This document shows, piece by piece, positions 8,262-15,978 of a DNA stretch of 64,000 nucleotides (positions are counted from its first letter, which is position 1; the number at the start of each line of letters is the position of its first letter). A program made the translations under genes and the position numbers. The DNA comes from Caenispirillum salinarum AK4 (GTDB lineage: Bacteria; Pseudomonadota; Alphaproteobacteria; Rhodospirillales; Rhodospirillaceae). The stretch spans positions 62,001-126,000 of the forward strand of contig NZ_ANHY01000002.1 of NCBI RefSeq assembly GCF_000315795.1, given 5' to 3'. The notes under the pieces are model-generated. The model did not search any database, was not told the origin of the DNA, and was given only the letters and a program-made list of their open reading frames with translations.

Positions 8262-9330
8262 GTCGGGAAAAGGTAGCGCCCGCCGTGGTGTCGCAGGGGG
8301 GAATGGTGAGGGGGAAAGACTCCACCGCGGCGGGCGCGCGGGCTTTTGGGCCCACTTGTACTGTAGGGTGCCGGCACGGCGGCTTTCCACCACGCAGGCG
8401 ACGTACGGGGGCTCGCCATTGGCGGCAGGACGACTGCCGAAAGGTCCCTGACGTGATCGAGTCGGGGCGTCGTCGGCGCTGTGACGGCCTGCGCAGCGCG
8501 GCAGGACCGCCTTTTGGTCGGGCCGTGCCAGCCAAACCGTCAGGCCTGCGCTCCCCCTAAAGAAGCGTCGCGGTCGCAATGGCGCGCCGTGGGCGTGCGC
8601 CCGGTTACGCGCTTGGGATAACCACCCCGAACCGGTCGTGCGACCAAGGGCGCGCCGCCATCCGCAGAAGGTATAGTAAATGTCGCCGCGTTTTCAGTAA
8701 AGTTCCGCGAATTTCGAATAAAATAGAAAATCCCTTCTACTGAGGCTTCATATCCGGAGGATGCCATGCTACCTTCCAACCGACTGAGACCTATGCCGTT
8801 CGGGCTTTGAGGGCTTCCGAGCCCCTCAGTAGCTGGATGGTTTATTTCCCTTCGCGGAATGCGGTCATGGCCGTGGATGCGGGGGAAAGCTTAGTCATAT
8901 GTCGAAAGGCGGAAAAATTTTTCCTCCCGGCATAACTTTGGATGGACCTTTTTTCTGCGCCCGCGGTTCCATTGACTGTGTGTGCCGCGACGAAGCGGTA
9001 GGACGGGCCGGTTACAAGGCGCGCCGCCGCTTAAAGGTGAAGTGAGGATACGCGCTATCGAGGCATGCATGGGGCGCCGCCTGCCCTGGTTCTCAACCGG
9101 AAGGTGGCGTTCTTGCGACATAGTCAACCAGGCCGCTCCGCGCAGAATGCGCGCCGGCCGGTGTCTCGCGAAGGATAAAAAATGGCAGTCGGTTACCTCT
9201 TGGGGCGCCGGCATAATTCGCAAGGCACCTGCCCGGTTACAGGCCACCGTCCGCCCGGTAAGTCGGCGGGGTTCTGGGGACTATCTATCGCGACTTGGGG
9301 ATAACATTTCGACCGACTTTGGGGGTCACG
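8262..9330. other. Gene-poor region of about 1 kb
   Basis: No frame here has convincing coding character: open frames on both strands are short, Arg/Pro/Gly-rich and lack recognisable domains or good ribosome sites. The base composition is lower in GC than the genes around it, especially 8680-8760 and 8900-8960. A minor candidate is a 14-codon frame at about 8766 preceded by GGAGG. The stretch contains a long imperfect inverted repeat at 8276-8337. It leads into the NarL-type regulator, so part is likely its control region; a structured RNA or a decayed gene are alternatives. Confidence 0.5.
8276..8337. repeat. 15-base inverted repeat with a G-rich loop
   Basis: Left arm GCGCCCGCCGTGGTG at 8276-8290, right arm CACCGCGGCGGGCGC at 8323-8337: complementary at 14 of 15 positions. 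The 32-base loop is strongly purine-rich with runs of G on the plus strand. It begins 15 bases after the MarR terminator and is not followed by a T-run. Confidence 0.6.
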
Positions 9331-10014
9331 ATGGAAAAAGAGCTTATCAAGACCTGCATCATTGAGAGCAATTCGTTCTTCCGGGAGGGGCTCAAGAGCA
9401 TCCTTCGGGACAGCCGGTTCCGCATCGACTGCGAGGCGGAACGGGTGGAGGACGCGCTGTCCTACCTGCAGTCCGAACACCCGGACCTTGTCATCGCCGA
9501 GCTGCCGGCGGGCGCTGAGGCGGTGCCGGCGGACTTCAACGCCATCCGCGAGGCCGTGCCCGACGCGCGGATCGTGGCCCTGGTCGGCCAGCAGTGTCCC
9601 ATGCTGATGACCGATTGCCTGATGCAGGATATCGACGGCTTCCTGATCAAGACCATGAAGCCTTCGGTGCTGCTGCAGTCCCTGGCCCTGATCGCCGAGG
9701 GCGAGCGGGTCTATCCGGCCAACCTGGTGGCGCGCCTGCTGCGTGGCGGTGCCCAGTCCATGGTGGTCATGCCGGGCAGCCAGGAGCAGTACAACCTGAC
9801 CGCCCGCGAGATGGACATCCTGCACCTGCTGGTCGCCGGTGAGCCCAACAAGGTCATCGCCCGCCGCCTCAGCATCACGGAAGCCACCGTGAAGGTGCAC
9901 CTGCGCAGCCTGCTGAAGAAGATCAACGCGGCCAACCGCACCCAGGCGGCCATCTGGGCGCTGCACCACGGCTTCGCCAACAGCGCGCAGCCGGCGGGTG
10001 TCCAGCCGGCCTGA
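9331..10014 (+). CDS. NarL/LuxR-type response regulator with non-canonical receiver
   Basis: A 227-residue two-domain regulator. Residues 1-120 form a receiver-like fold, but the expected phosphoacceptor Asp is replaced: the strand reads PDLVIAELP, with Glu57 where Asp normally stands. Residues about 158-215 form a LuxR-type helix-turn-helix (YNLTAREMDILHLLVAGEPNKVIARRLSI...VKVHLRSLLKKINAANRTQA). A Glu there could mimic the phosphorylated state or mark a phosphorylation-independent regulator. ATG at 9331 follows GGGGGT. No histidine kinase is adjacent. It lies beside an exopolysaccharide locus, where such regulators are common. Confidence 0.85.
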   Translation: MEKELIKTCIIESNSFFREGLKSILRDSRFRIDCEAERVEDALSYLQSEHPDLVIAELPAGAEAVPADFNAIREAVPDARIVALVGQQCPMLMTDCLMQDIDGFLIKTMKPSVLLQSLALIAEGERVYPANLVARLLRGGAQSMVVMPGSQEQYNLTAREMDILHLLVAGEPNKVIARRLSITEATVKVHLRSLLKKINAANRTQAAIWALHHGFANSAQPAGVQPA

Positions 10015-10140
10015 TCCGGGCCGGCCGGGCATCGATCAACCGGCCGAAGACGATCCGGCGGGCGCCTCCATGACGTGGGGGCGCCCGCCGCCGTTTCTGC
10101 CGCTGGCCGCTTGACGGTTCAGGAGCGCCGCCGCTTTGCC

Positions 10141-10578
10141 ATGGACCTGACGCCCACGCAGCACCCGCCGCCCACACCGCCCACGCCGCCGTCCCGACAG
10201 CGCCGGGTCGTGCCGTGGCGCACCGTGGCGGCCGGAGGTTTTCTCGTCAGCGTCGCCGCGATCGTGTGGCTTTCACTGTCGACGCACGGCCCGACCGCCA
10301 ACCGCGCACCGCCGCCGCCCGTGCCGGTGTGGGACAAGGTCCTGCACCTCGCGGCCTATGCGTGGTTGACGGCTCTCGGTGTCGTGGCGCTCGGCCACGA
10401 CCGTGTCGCATGGTTCCGCTGGATCGGCGTCGGGTTGATGACCTTCGGCGTGTGGATCGAGATGATCCAGGCGCGGCTGCCGTTCCACACCGGGTCCGTT
10501 GTCGATGCCGTCGCCAATGGCGCGGGTATCCTGCTGGTGTTGTGGGTCACTGGACGCCTGGCGCGCAAACGCCGGTGA
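10141..10578 (+). CDS. VanZ-like small membrane protein
   Basis: A 145-residue protein with a Pro-rich N-terminus, then four hydrophobic segments (about residues 26-45, 65-80, 90-105 and 118-138). The segment VWDKVLHLAAYAWLTALGVVAL and the later VVDAVANGAGILL match VanZ-like proteins (K-x-x-H and D-x-x-x-N motifs). Function is unknown; members frequently accompany exosortase/exopolysaccharide genes. The start is the best ATG, although the nearest AGGAG is 17 bases away. It converges on the next gene with 10 bases between stops. Confidence 0.75.
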   Translation: MDLTPTQHPPPTPPTPPSRQRRVVPWRTVAAGGFLVSVAAIVWLSLSTHGPTANRAPPPPVPVWDKVLHLAAYAWLTALGVVALGHDRVAWFRWIGVGLMTFGVWIEMIQARLPFHTGSVVDAVANGAGILLVLWVTGRLARKRR

Positions 10579-10588
10579 GGCGGCGGGC

Positions 10589-11710
10589 TCAGCGCATTGC
10601 CCGCTGGGAGGTGGTGTCTGCGTGCAGGCCTTCCAGCACCGCGCGCCACGCCTTGCGCGTCAAGTGCGGGACCAGGTGGCGGAGCGGCATGCGCATCCAG
10701 TGGCCGCGCAGGTAGAGGAACCCGACGGCCGCCGCCGCGCCGCGTCCCCGGCAGGCGGGATGGGCCGGCTGCAGGGCGGCGTCGAAGACGGGCGACAGCA
10801 GGCGCGGCCCCAGCCCCGTGCGCGCCATGAGCCGCGCGGCCGCCGCCTCGGGCACCGGCGTCCCAAGCAGACTGCGGGCGGCAATCAGGGCGTGGGCCAG
10901 CGGTGTTTCCATGTCCAGCCGGCGGGCGCGGGCGGGCAGGTTGTCCCAGAACTCGGGCTCCGTCGCGCCGAAGTGGCGCAACAGGCGGTCCATGTCCGAC
11001 AGGTCCCGCAGGGCGTTGTTGAACATGCCTTCGTTGAACAGATGCGCCGCCGAGTGCAGGACCATGTCCGCCGGCGCGGGAAGCCATGCCCCCGGCACGC
11101 CCGGAAGGGGACGGGCGGCGCCGAAGACGTGCGAGGCCTCCAGGGCCACCCGCGCGGTCGGCGGCACCAGCGTGTGATGCAGGTCCAGCACCGTCCCGCG
11201 CCGGAAATGCACCAGAGGCGGCACCTGATGCATCCAGCGGCGGTAGTAAAGGGTGTCGTAGGCGTCGGATTTCGCCGGCACCCATCCCGCCAGCGCGAGC
11301 AGGCTTTCCGCCCGGTTCAGCGCGGCCGCCGGCACCATCACGTCGGTGTCGGTGAACAGGCGCCCGTCCGCCGCCGGAAGGTCTCCCAGCACATAGGCCG
11401 CGCCCTTCAGCAGCACCACCGGCGCGCCCAGGTCCTTCAACGCCTCCATGATGTGCGCCACCTCGGCCCGGACGTCCCGGTGGTGGGCGGCGACCAGCCG
11501 CAGTGCACCGGTCAGGTGCCGGCGCGGACCGTCGGGCACGGCCGGCAGGACGCCCGCCCCCTGGACGGCGTGCGCGAGTCGGCCAAGCAGGCGGGCCTGG
11601 CGCGCCACGGGCAGCAGGCGCGACCACTGCGCCGGCGTCAGGGCCGGTGCGCTGCCGGGGTCGCCCATCAGGCGCAGCAGCTCAGAGCGCATCGAAGGCG
11701 GCGACGGCAT
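10589..11710 (-). CDS. Nucleotidyltransferase family protein (HPr-rel-A neighbourhood)
   Basis: A 373-residue protein of the uncharacterised nucleotidyltransferase family found next to HprK-related kinases. The middle holds VVLLKGAAYVLGD and RLFTDTDVMVP (Asp-x-Asp metal ligands, about residues 120-130), then an HLVHSAAH-like segment (DMVLHSAAHLFNEG) typical of this group. It may transfer a nucleotide or phosphate-sugar to a protein or small molecule; the substrate is unknown. It overlaps the kinase gene by 29 bases; an internal ATG at 11692 would shorten this to 11. It is the last gene of a four-gene minus-strand cassette. Confidence 0.82.
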   Translation of the reverse strand: MPSPPSMRSELLRLMGDPGSAPALTPAQWSRLLPVARQARLLGRLAHAVQGAGVLPAVPDGPRRHLTGALRLVAAHHRDVRAEVAHIMEALKDLGAPVVLLKGAAYVLGDLPAADGRLFTDTDVMVPAAALNRAESLLALAGWVPAKSDAYDTLYYRRWMHQVPPLVHFRRGTVLDLHHTLVPPTARVALEASHVFGAARPLPGVPGAWLPAPADMVLHSAAHLFNEGMFNNALRDLSDMDRLLRHFGATEPEFWDNLPARARRLDMETPLAHALIAARSLLGTPVPEAAAARLMARTGLGPRLLSPVFDAALQPAHPACRGRGAAAAVGFLYLRGHWMRMPLRHLVPHLTRKAWRAVLEGLHADTTSQRAMR

Positions 11711-12647
11711 CGTCCAGGTCCGAATAGGTGAAGGCGCAGGGTTCGGCGGCGTCGGTCAGGGTGCCCAGCGCCGCAAAGGCCGCACCGCCCAGGATGTGGT
11801 AGTTGAAGCAGTTCTCCACCAGACGCAGGAAGGCATCCGCCCGGCCGAGCGGCGTCATGGTGGCCGGCGCGTCCTCGGCCCAGGTGGGGAAGACCACCCA
11901 GGCCGGGCGTGCCGGCTCGCCGGCGCGGGTCACGCTGTCGGCCGGCGGGGCCAGGTGCCTCACCACGCCCTTGCTGGTGTCGCGCACCTCGGGCCCCAGA
12001 ACGGCGTCGGGCTGGCGCGCCTTGATCACGTCGATGGAACTGTTCTTCAGGTTGAGCGGGCGCGGGCAGGGGATCAGGGCGCCGTCATGCAGGGACACCA
12101 GGCACAACTCGTCGGACAGCAGCCGCCAGCCCGCCGCCACCAGCCCGGCGCACAGCGTGCTCTTGCCCGAGCCGGGCGGGGCCGGCATCACGGCGGCGCG
12201 GCCGTCGGGCCGGGCGACGACGGCGGCGTGCAGCACCATCAGGTCGTGGATGCCGACGGACAGGCACCAGTTCAGGCCCCACTCCATCATGGCCGGCGCA
12301 TGGGCGCGGGGCTGGGGTTGGAACAGGACCTCGGAATCGCGCAGGAACAACACCTGCGGCGAGATCCAGCGGCGCGGGCCGGCGGCGGACCGCACCTCCG
12401 CCTCCACGTCGACGAAGGCATCCGCCGGCGCCACGGGATGCGCGGCGTACAGGCGCTCCACCATGGCGACCAGCTCGGGCAGGCGGGTACGCAGGTTCAC
12501 GGTGTAGGGGCCGAGCGAAAGCCGCAGCCCGTCGCCTCCGAGCGCCGCACGCACCGCGCAGGGCGGAAGATCGCGGAGGCGAATCACGGGCGCGGCCGGC
12601 TCGGTGGCGGCACGGGGCGGGCGAGGTGGCGCGGACAGGGCCGTCAT
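11682..12647 (-). CDS. HprK-related kinase A
   Basis: A 321-residue protein related to the C-terminal domain of HPr kinase/phosphorylase. The P-loop is APPGSGKST (residues 156-164), followed by LLSDELCLV, which fits the acidic motif after the P-loop in HprK. It lacks the N-terminal domain of true HprK. Families of this type sit with a PqqD-like protein and a nucleotidyltransferase in exosortase-bearing genomes (HPr-rel-A system); the phosphorylated substrate is not known. The start overlaps the PqqD-like gene stop by four bases. Confidence 0.88.
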   Translation of the reverse strand: MTALSAPPRPPRAATEPAAPVIRLRDLPPCAVRAALGGDGLRLSLGPYTVNLRTRLPELVAMVERLYAAHPVAPADAFVDVEAEVRSAAGPRRWISPQVLFLRDSEVLFQPQPRAHAPAMMEWGLNWCLSVGIHDLMVLHAAVVARPDGRAAVMPAPPGSGKSTLCAGLVAAGWRLLSDELCLVSLHDGALIPCPRPLNLKNSSIDVIKARQPDAVLGPEVRDTSKGVVRHLAPPADSVTRAGEPARPAWVVFPTWAEDAPATMTPLGRADAFLRLVENCFNYHILGGAAFAALGTLTDAAEPCAFTYSDLDDAVAAFDAL

Positions 12648-12988
12648 GGTGCCGGAGCGTCCGCAAGGGTGTGGCGCTGCACCAGCCCGGCCCGCGCCAG
12701 GCGGTCGAGGATGCGCGCCAGGTGCCTGGCGGTGCCCGCGTCGCCGTCGCCGTCGCCCCCACCGCCTGCGGCCGTTGCCGCGCGCATGGCGGCGAGCAGA
12801 TCGTCGGGGGACGGCGGCACCGGGCTTTCACACAGCCGGACCAGGACGGCGGCCGTTGCGGGATCGAGGAAATGCGTCTCGCCCCGATCCTCGCGGTAGA
12901 CCACCGCGCCATCCTCCCAGCGCCGCCAGAGCAGCCGCGGGGCGGGTGTCGCGCGCAGGTCGGGGGCGGTCTCGTCCGATGCCGTCAT
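12644..12988 (-). CDS. PqqD-like peptide chaperone, HPr-rel-A type
   Basis: A 114-residue PqqD-like protein. The core DGAVVYREDRGETHFLDPATAAVLVRL has the beta-strand/helix pattern of PqqD domains, which hold a ribosomal peptide for a modifying enzyme. A Gly/Asp-rich loop (about residues 76-86) precedes the final helix RHLARILDRLARAGLV. It sits between the exported Thr-rich protein (13 bases upstream) and the HprK-related kinase (4-base overlap), so one of these neighbours is the natural partner. Confidence 0.82.
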   Translation of the reverse strand: MTASDETAPDLRATPAPRLLWRRWEDGAVVYREDRGETHFLDPATAAVLVRLCESPVPPSPDDLLAAMRAATAAGGGGDGDGDAGTARHLARILDRLARAGLVQRHTLADAPAP

Positions 12989-13001
12989 GGTGCGGCCGGC
13001 T

Positions 13002-13754
13002 CTAGTACAGGGCGATGGTGTTGGTCACGTAGCCCCTGCATTCCCGCGGGCCCCACTCTATCAGCGTACCCTCGAACGGCGCGAAGGTGCCGCTGCCGCT
13101 GACGGCCACCGCACCCAGGGCGCGGACCGCTTCGGGCGTCATGGGGTAGTCCAGCGACATGGCGTTCAGGTAGGCCGCCACCAGGCGCTTGCCCAGGTGG
13201 TCGGCGTCGTCGGTGGCCGTGCCTTCGCTGAGCGAGGGGTCCATGTGCAGCACGTCGCCGATGGTCGGGTTGCCCTGCCACTTTCTGTTGTTCACGTCGA
13301 CCCAGCGCTCGCCGAAAAGCCACTTGAACGTCAGGTCGCCGGTCGAAGAGGTGTCCGCGCCGTCGGTGGTGGTGGTGTCCGTCGTCTCGGTCGTGCTGAA
13401 GGTGGCGAGCGTGGTGTCCGTGGTCGTGGTGTCCGTGGTGGTCGTGTCCGTGGTGGTCGTGTCGGTGCTGGTCAGGAAGCGGCCGCGCCAATGTTCCACC
13501 GTCTGGCCTTCCAGGCAGGCCTCGCTTGCACCGGACGCGCAGGTGGACATGGATTCCATGGAGCTGCGGTCGGTGACCGTTTGCGCGAACGCCGGCTTGC
13601 TGGTCAGGGTCAGGATGACCGGTGCGGCGCCCAGACCTGCCTGCAGCAAGCGGCGCCGGGCGGGACCGGTGCCGGTCGCGGCGGCCGGCGGTCCGGCACG
13701 GCCGTCCGCGCCGGTGGGCGTGGCGTCATCGTGATGCTCGCTGTTCGCGCTCAT
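13002..13754 (-). CDS. Tat-like exported protein with Thr/Asp repeats
   Basis: A 250-residue protein with no family I can name. Residues about 33-58 read as a Tat-type signal: RRRLLQAGLGAAPVILTLTSKPAFA, with cleavage after AFA. Then come a Cys pair (CASGASEAC), a low-complexity part of tandem TTTTD units (about residues 95-135), and a C-terminal globular-looking part with one more Cys near the end (RECRGYV). Small Arg-Arg signal proteins of this sort often lie beside PqqD/HprK-related genes, and it is the likely client of that cassette. It is the first gene of the four-gene unit. Confidence 0.7.
   Translation of the reverse strand: MSANSEHHDDATPTGADGRAGPPAAATGTGPARRRLLQAGLGAAPVILTLTSKPAFAQTVTDRSSMESMSTCASGASEACLEGQTVEHWRGRFLTSTDTTTTDTTTTDTTTTDTTLATFSTTETTDTTTTDGADTSSTGDLTFKWLFGERWVDVNNRKWQGNPTIGDVLHMDPSLSEGTATDDADHLGKRLVAAYLNAMSLDYPMTPEAVRALGAVAVSGSGTFAPFEGTLIEWGPRECRGYVTNTIALY
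13361..13470 (-). repeat. Tandem repeat encoding TTTTD units
   Basis: A degenerate 15-base unit (plus-strand form GTGTCCGTGGTGGTC) repeated about three to four times at 13411-13470, with more diverged copies toward 13361. It lies within the reading frame and encodes Thr-Thr-Thr-Thr-Asp. Such repeats are prone to length change and make an extended, possibly glycosylated, linker. Confidence 0.8.
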
Positions 13755-13904
13755 GGTGACCTGTTTCCCGTGGGGCTGCGGATACCAAGACGATAGGTCC
13801 GCCGCCGTCCCGCTTCAAACGCCCTTCGGTTCTACCGTGTAGGAGGTGCAACGCCTGCCGACACGCCTTCTGGCGTAGCCACTTCGTCCGCCGGGGCGCC
13901 GGAC

Positions 13905-14945
13905 CTATCCCACCTGCCGGCCGATCCACGGACCCAGGGTGTTGGCGACCGGAAGCGGCAGGCGCTTCCACAGTGCGATCATGCGCCGGTACTTCGGGTT
14001 GTTGGGATTGACGTCGGGCATGGCTTCGCCCTCGCGCAGACGGAACTCGTGGACGACCGGGCGCGGCGTGAAGCCCCAGTTCTTCTTGAAGGCGAAGGGG
14101 CCGGTGTCGACCTTGCTGCGCCCGAAGTCGAAGACGGGATACCCGCGCGCCACGCCGTCGCGCATGAGCCGGTAGTACATCAGGTCCGCCGCGCCGGTCG
14201 TCCGCGCTTCGGGCGCGGCGCCGGTGTAGAACGGCAGCACGCGGTCGCGGAAATAGAAGTTCAGTACCGACGACAGCGGCGCCCCTTCCGCCGTGCTGAC
14301 CGTCAGGACGTCGCAGGCGTCGCCGAACGTGTCCTTCAGGGTGCGGAAGTAGCGGCGGGCGAAGACCGGCGTTCCCAGCCCCCGCATGGAGCGGGCGTAA
14401 AGGGTCCAGCAGGTGTCCACGTCGTCATCGCGCCGCCAGGTCATGTCGCTTTTTAGCGCCTTGCGCACGACGGCCCGCTGCTTGCGCGGGATCTGCTTGA
14501 GGCAGGCGTCCTCGTCGGCCTCGGTGGTGCGGGCGAAGGTGGCGTACAGGCCGTCCTTGCGCGGCCACTGGGCGTGCGGCCGGGCGGGGTCGCGCACCTC
14601 GATGTAGGCCGCGCCGGTGCGCTGCATCAGGCTTTCCGCCGCCGCGTCCAGGGCGGCCAGGGCGGCGTCCTCCGTCAGCGCCGCGCCGCCGCCGACGCAC
14701 CAGCCGGTGGAGACCAGCCGGGTGCCGAACAGGCGGCTTTTCACCAGCGTCAGGGGCAGGATGCCGCGGATGGAGCCGGACCGCTCGGCCATCAGGAAAT
14801 AGCAGCGCTGGCCGAAGCTTCGCTCGATGACCGGCTTCCAGCCGGCGCGATGGAAAAAGGTGGTTTCCGGACAGGCGTCGACGAAGGTATCCCAGCGCGC
14901 GACGTCGCGCGGCTCGGTCAACTCCGTCACCGAATAGGACAGCAT
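13905..14945 (-). CDS. FemAB family protein, XrtA/PEP-CTERM system-associated
   Basis: A 346-residue protein of the FemAB/GNAT-like fold. Typical segments are ETTFFHRAGWKPVIERSFG near the start, IPRKQRAVVRKALK in the middle and the late VFDFGRSKVDTGPFAFKKNWGF, which together mark the exosortase-A-associated subfamily. FemAB enzymes move aminoacyl groups from tRNA onto peptidoglycan peptides; here the acceptor may be a glycan or lipid intermediate of the exopolysaccharide, which is inference. It is followed on the same strand by the Tat-like protein gene after about 150 bases. Confidence 0.93.
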   Translation of the reverse strand: MLSYSVTELTEPRDVARWDTFVDACPETTFFHRAGWKPVIERSFGQRCYFLMAERSGSIRGILPLTLVKSRLFGTRLVSTGWCVGGGAALTEDAALAALDAAAESLMQRTGAAYIEVRDPARPHAQWPRKDGLYATFARTTEADEDACLKQIPRKQRAVVRKALKSDMTWRRDDDVDTCWTLYARSMRGLGTPVFARRYFRTLKDTFGDACDVLTVSTAEGAPLSSVLNFYFRDRVLPFYTGAAPEARTTGAADLMYYRLMRDGVARGYPVFDFGRSKVDTGPFAFKKNWGFTPRPVVHEFRLREGEAMPDVNPNNPKYRRMIALWKRLPLPVANTLGPWIGRQVG

Positions 14946-15006
14946 TGCGGGCTCCCGTGCGGCGAGGCGCGTGGCGGCGGCGTCGGGCGGACGATCAGGC
15001 GCGGCG

Positions 15007-15978
15007 TCAGCCGTCCGCCGGAACCAGGCCCGGATGCACCCGGTCCATGCGGTCCCAGGCGAAATCCCGCAGCAGGCGCTTCAGCCGTGCCTCGGTGCGG
15101 CCCAGGTTGACGGTGTGGCGGAACGCCGACCGCCAGGGCAGGCCGGCGATGCGCGGCTGGCCGGGATCGACCTCCCACGGATGGAAATAGAACACGGCCG
15201 GGCGCTCTTCGCCCAGGTTCACCCGGCGCAATCCGGCGCGGAATACGGCGTAGGGCAGAAGGCGGAAGAACCCGCCGCCGGCGCAGGGGAGGTTGCGCCC
15301 GCGCACCTGCACGGTGGTCATGGGCACTTCCCAGAAGCCGTCCGGCGCCTCGCGCGGGCAGTGCGGGAAACGCGGCGCATCGGGCGCGCCGTACAGGTCG
15401 TGGCGGATGGGATTGATGCTGGAGGAATAGGAATGCCCCTCCTCCGCCAGCACCTGATGGGCCCACGGTGTCCGGGACCCTATGGAAAAGGTGGCGGCGC
15501 GGTAGCCGTGTACCGCCACGCCGCCGGTGTCCTCCAGCAGCGCCTTGGCGTGGCGGATGTCGCGGCGGAAGGCGTCGGCGCTCTGGGCGTGGACCGGCAC
15601 ATGGGCCAGGCCGTGGCTAGCCAGTTCGTGCCCGGCATCGACGATGCGGCGGATGAGCAGCGGGTGACGCTCCGCCACCCAGCCCAGTGTGAAGAAGGTG
15701 GCCGACACGCCTTCCTCGGCGAAGAGGGCGAGGATGCGGTCGGTATTGCGTTCCACCCGGCGGTTCTGCAGGTCCCAGCTGTCGCGGTCGACATGGGCCG
15801 ACAGGGCCTGCACCTGAAACCAGTCCTCCACGTCCACCGTCATGGCGTTGACGATGCGGCCGCGCGCGTCCCGCCTCGGCCCGGGCCGCGACGGCGCCGC
15901 CGGCGGCACCTCCCGGCGCGACACCTGGGGCGGCGCGGCCTGGGCGCGGGCGGCGGCGGCGGCGGTAATCTGGTTCAT
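15007..15978 (-). CDS. XrtA system polysaccharide deacetylase
   Basis: A 323-residue NodB-type deacetylase. After a Pro/Ala-rich N-terminus comes NAMTVDVEDWFQVQAL (catalytic Asp pair), FFTLGWVAERHPLLIRRI, the metal motif SHGLAHVPVH (H-x3-H), and YRAATFSIG. The DUF3473-like C-terminus (FYFHPWEVDPGQPRI) is characteristic of the exosortase-A set. It probably removes N-acetyl groups from the polymer or its lipid-linked precursor. The start codon overlaps the stop of the ATPase gene by four bases. Confidence 0.94.
   Translation of the reverse strand: MNQITAAAAARAQAAPPQVSRREVPPAAPSRPGPRRDARGRIVNAMTVDVEDWFQVQALSAHVDRDSWDLQNRRVERNTDRILALFAEEGVSATFFTLGWVAERHPLLIRRIVDAGHELASHGLAHVPVHAQSADAFRRDIRHAKALLEDTGGVAVHGYRAATFSIGSRTPWAHQVLAEEGHSYSSSINPIRHDLYGAPDAPRFPHCPREAPDGFWEVPMTTVQVRGRNLPCAGGGFFRLLPYAVFRAGLRRVNLGEERPAVFYFHPWEVDPGQPRIAGLPWRSAFRHTVNLGRTEARLKRLLRDFAWDRMDRVHPGLVPADG

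Noticed and set aside
8540-8779. 79-codon minus-strand frame in the gene-poor region
   Set aside because: No ribosome site or family resemblance; it spans the A/T-rich patch by chance.
8891-9247. 118-codon minus-strand frame in the gene-poor region
   Set aside because: No ribosome site, no domain, mixed composition with no third-position GC bias; not supported as a gene.
13411-13470. CRISPR-like direct repeats
   Set aside because: The repeat is in frame inside a coding region, has no unique spacers, and encodes TTTTD units.
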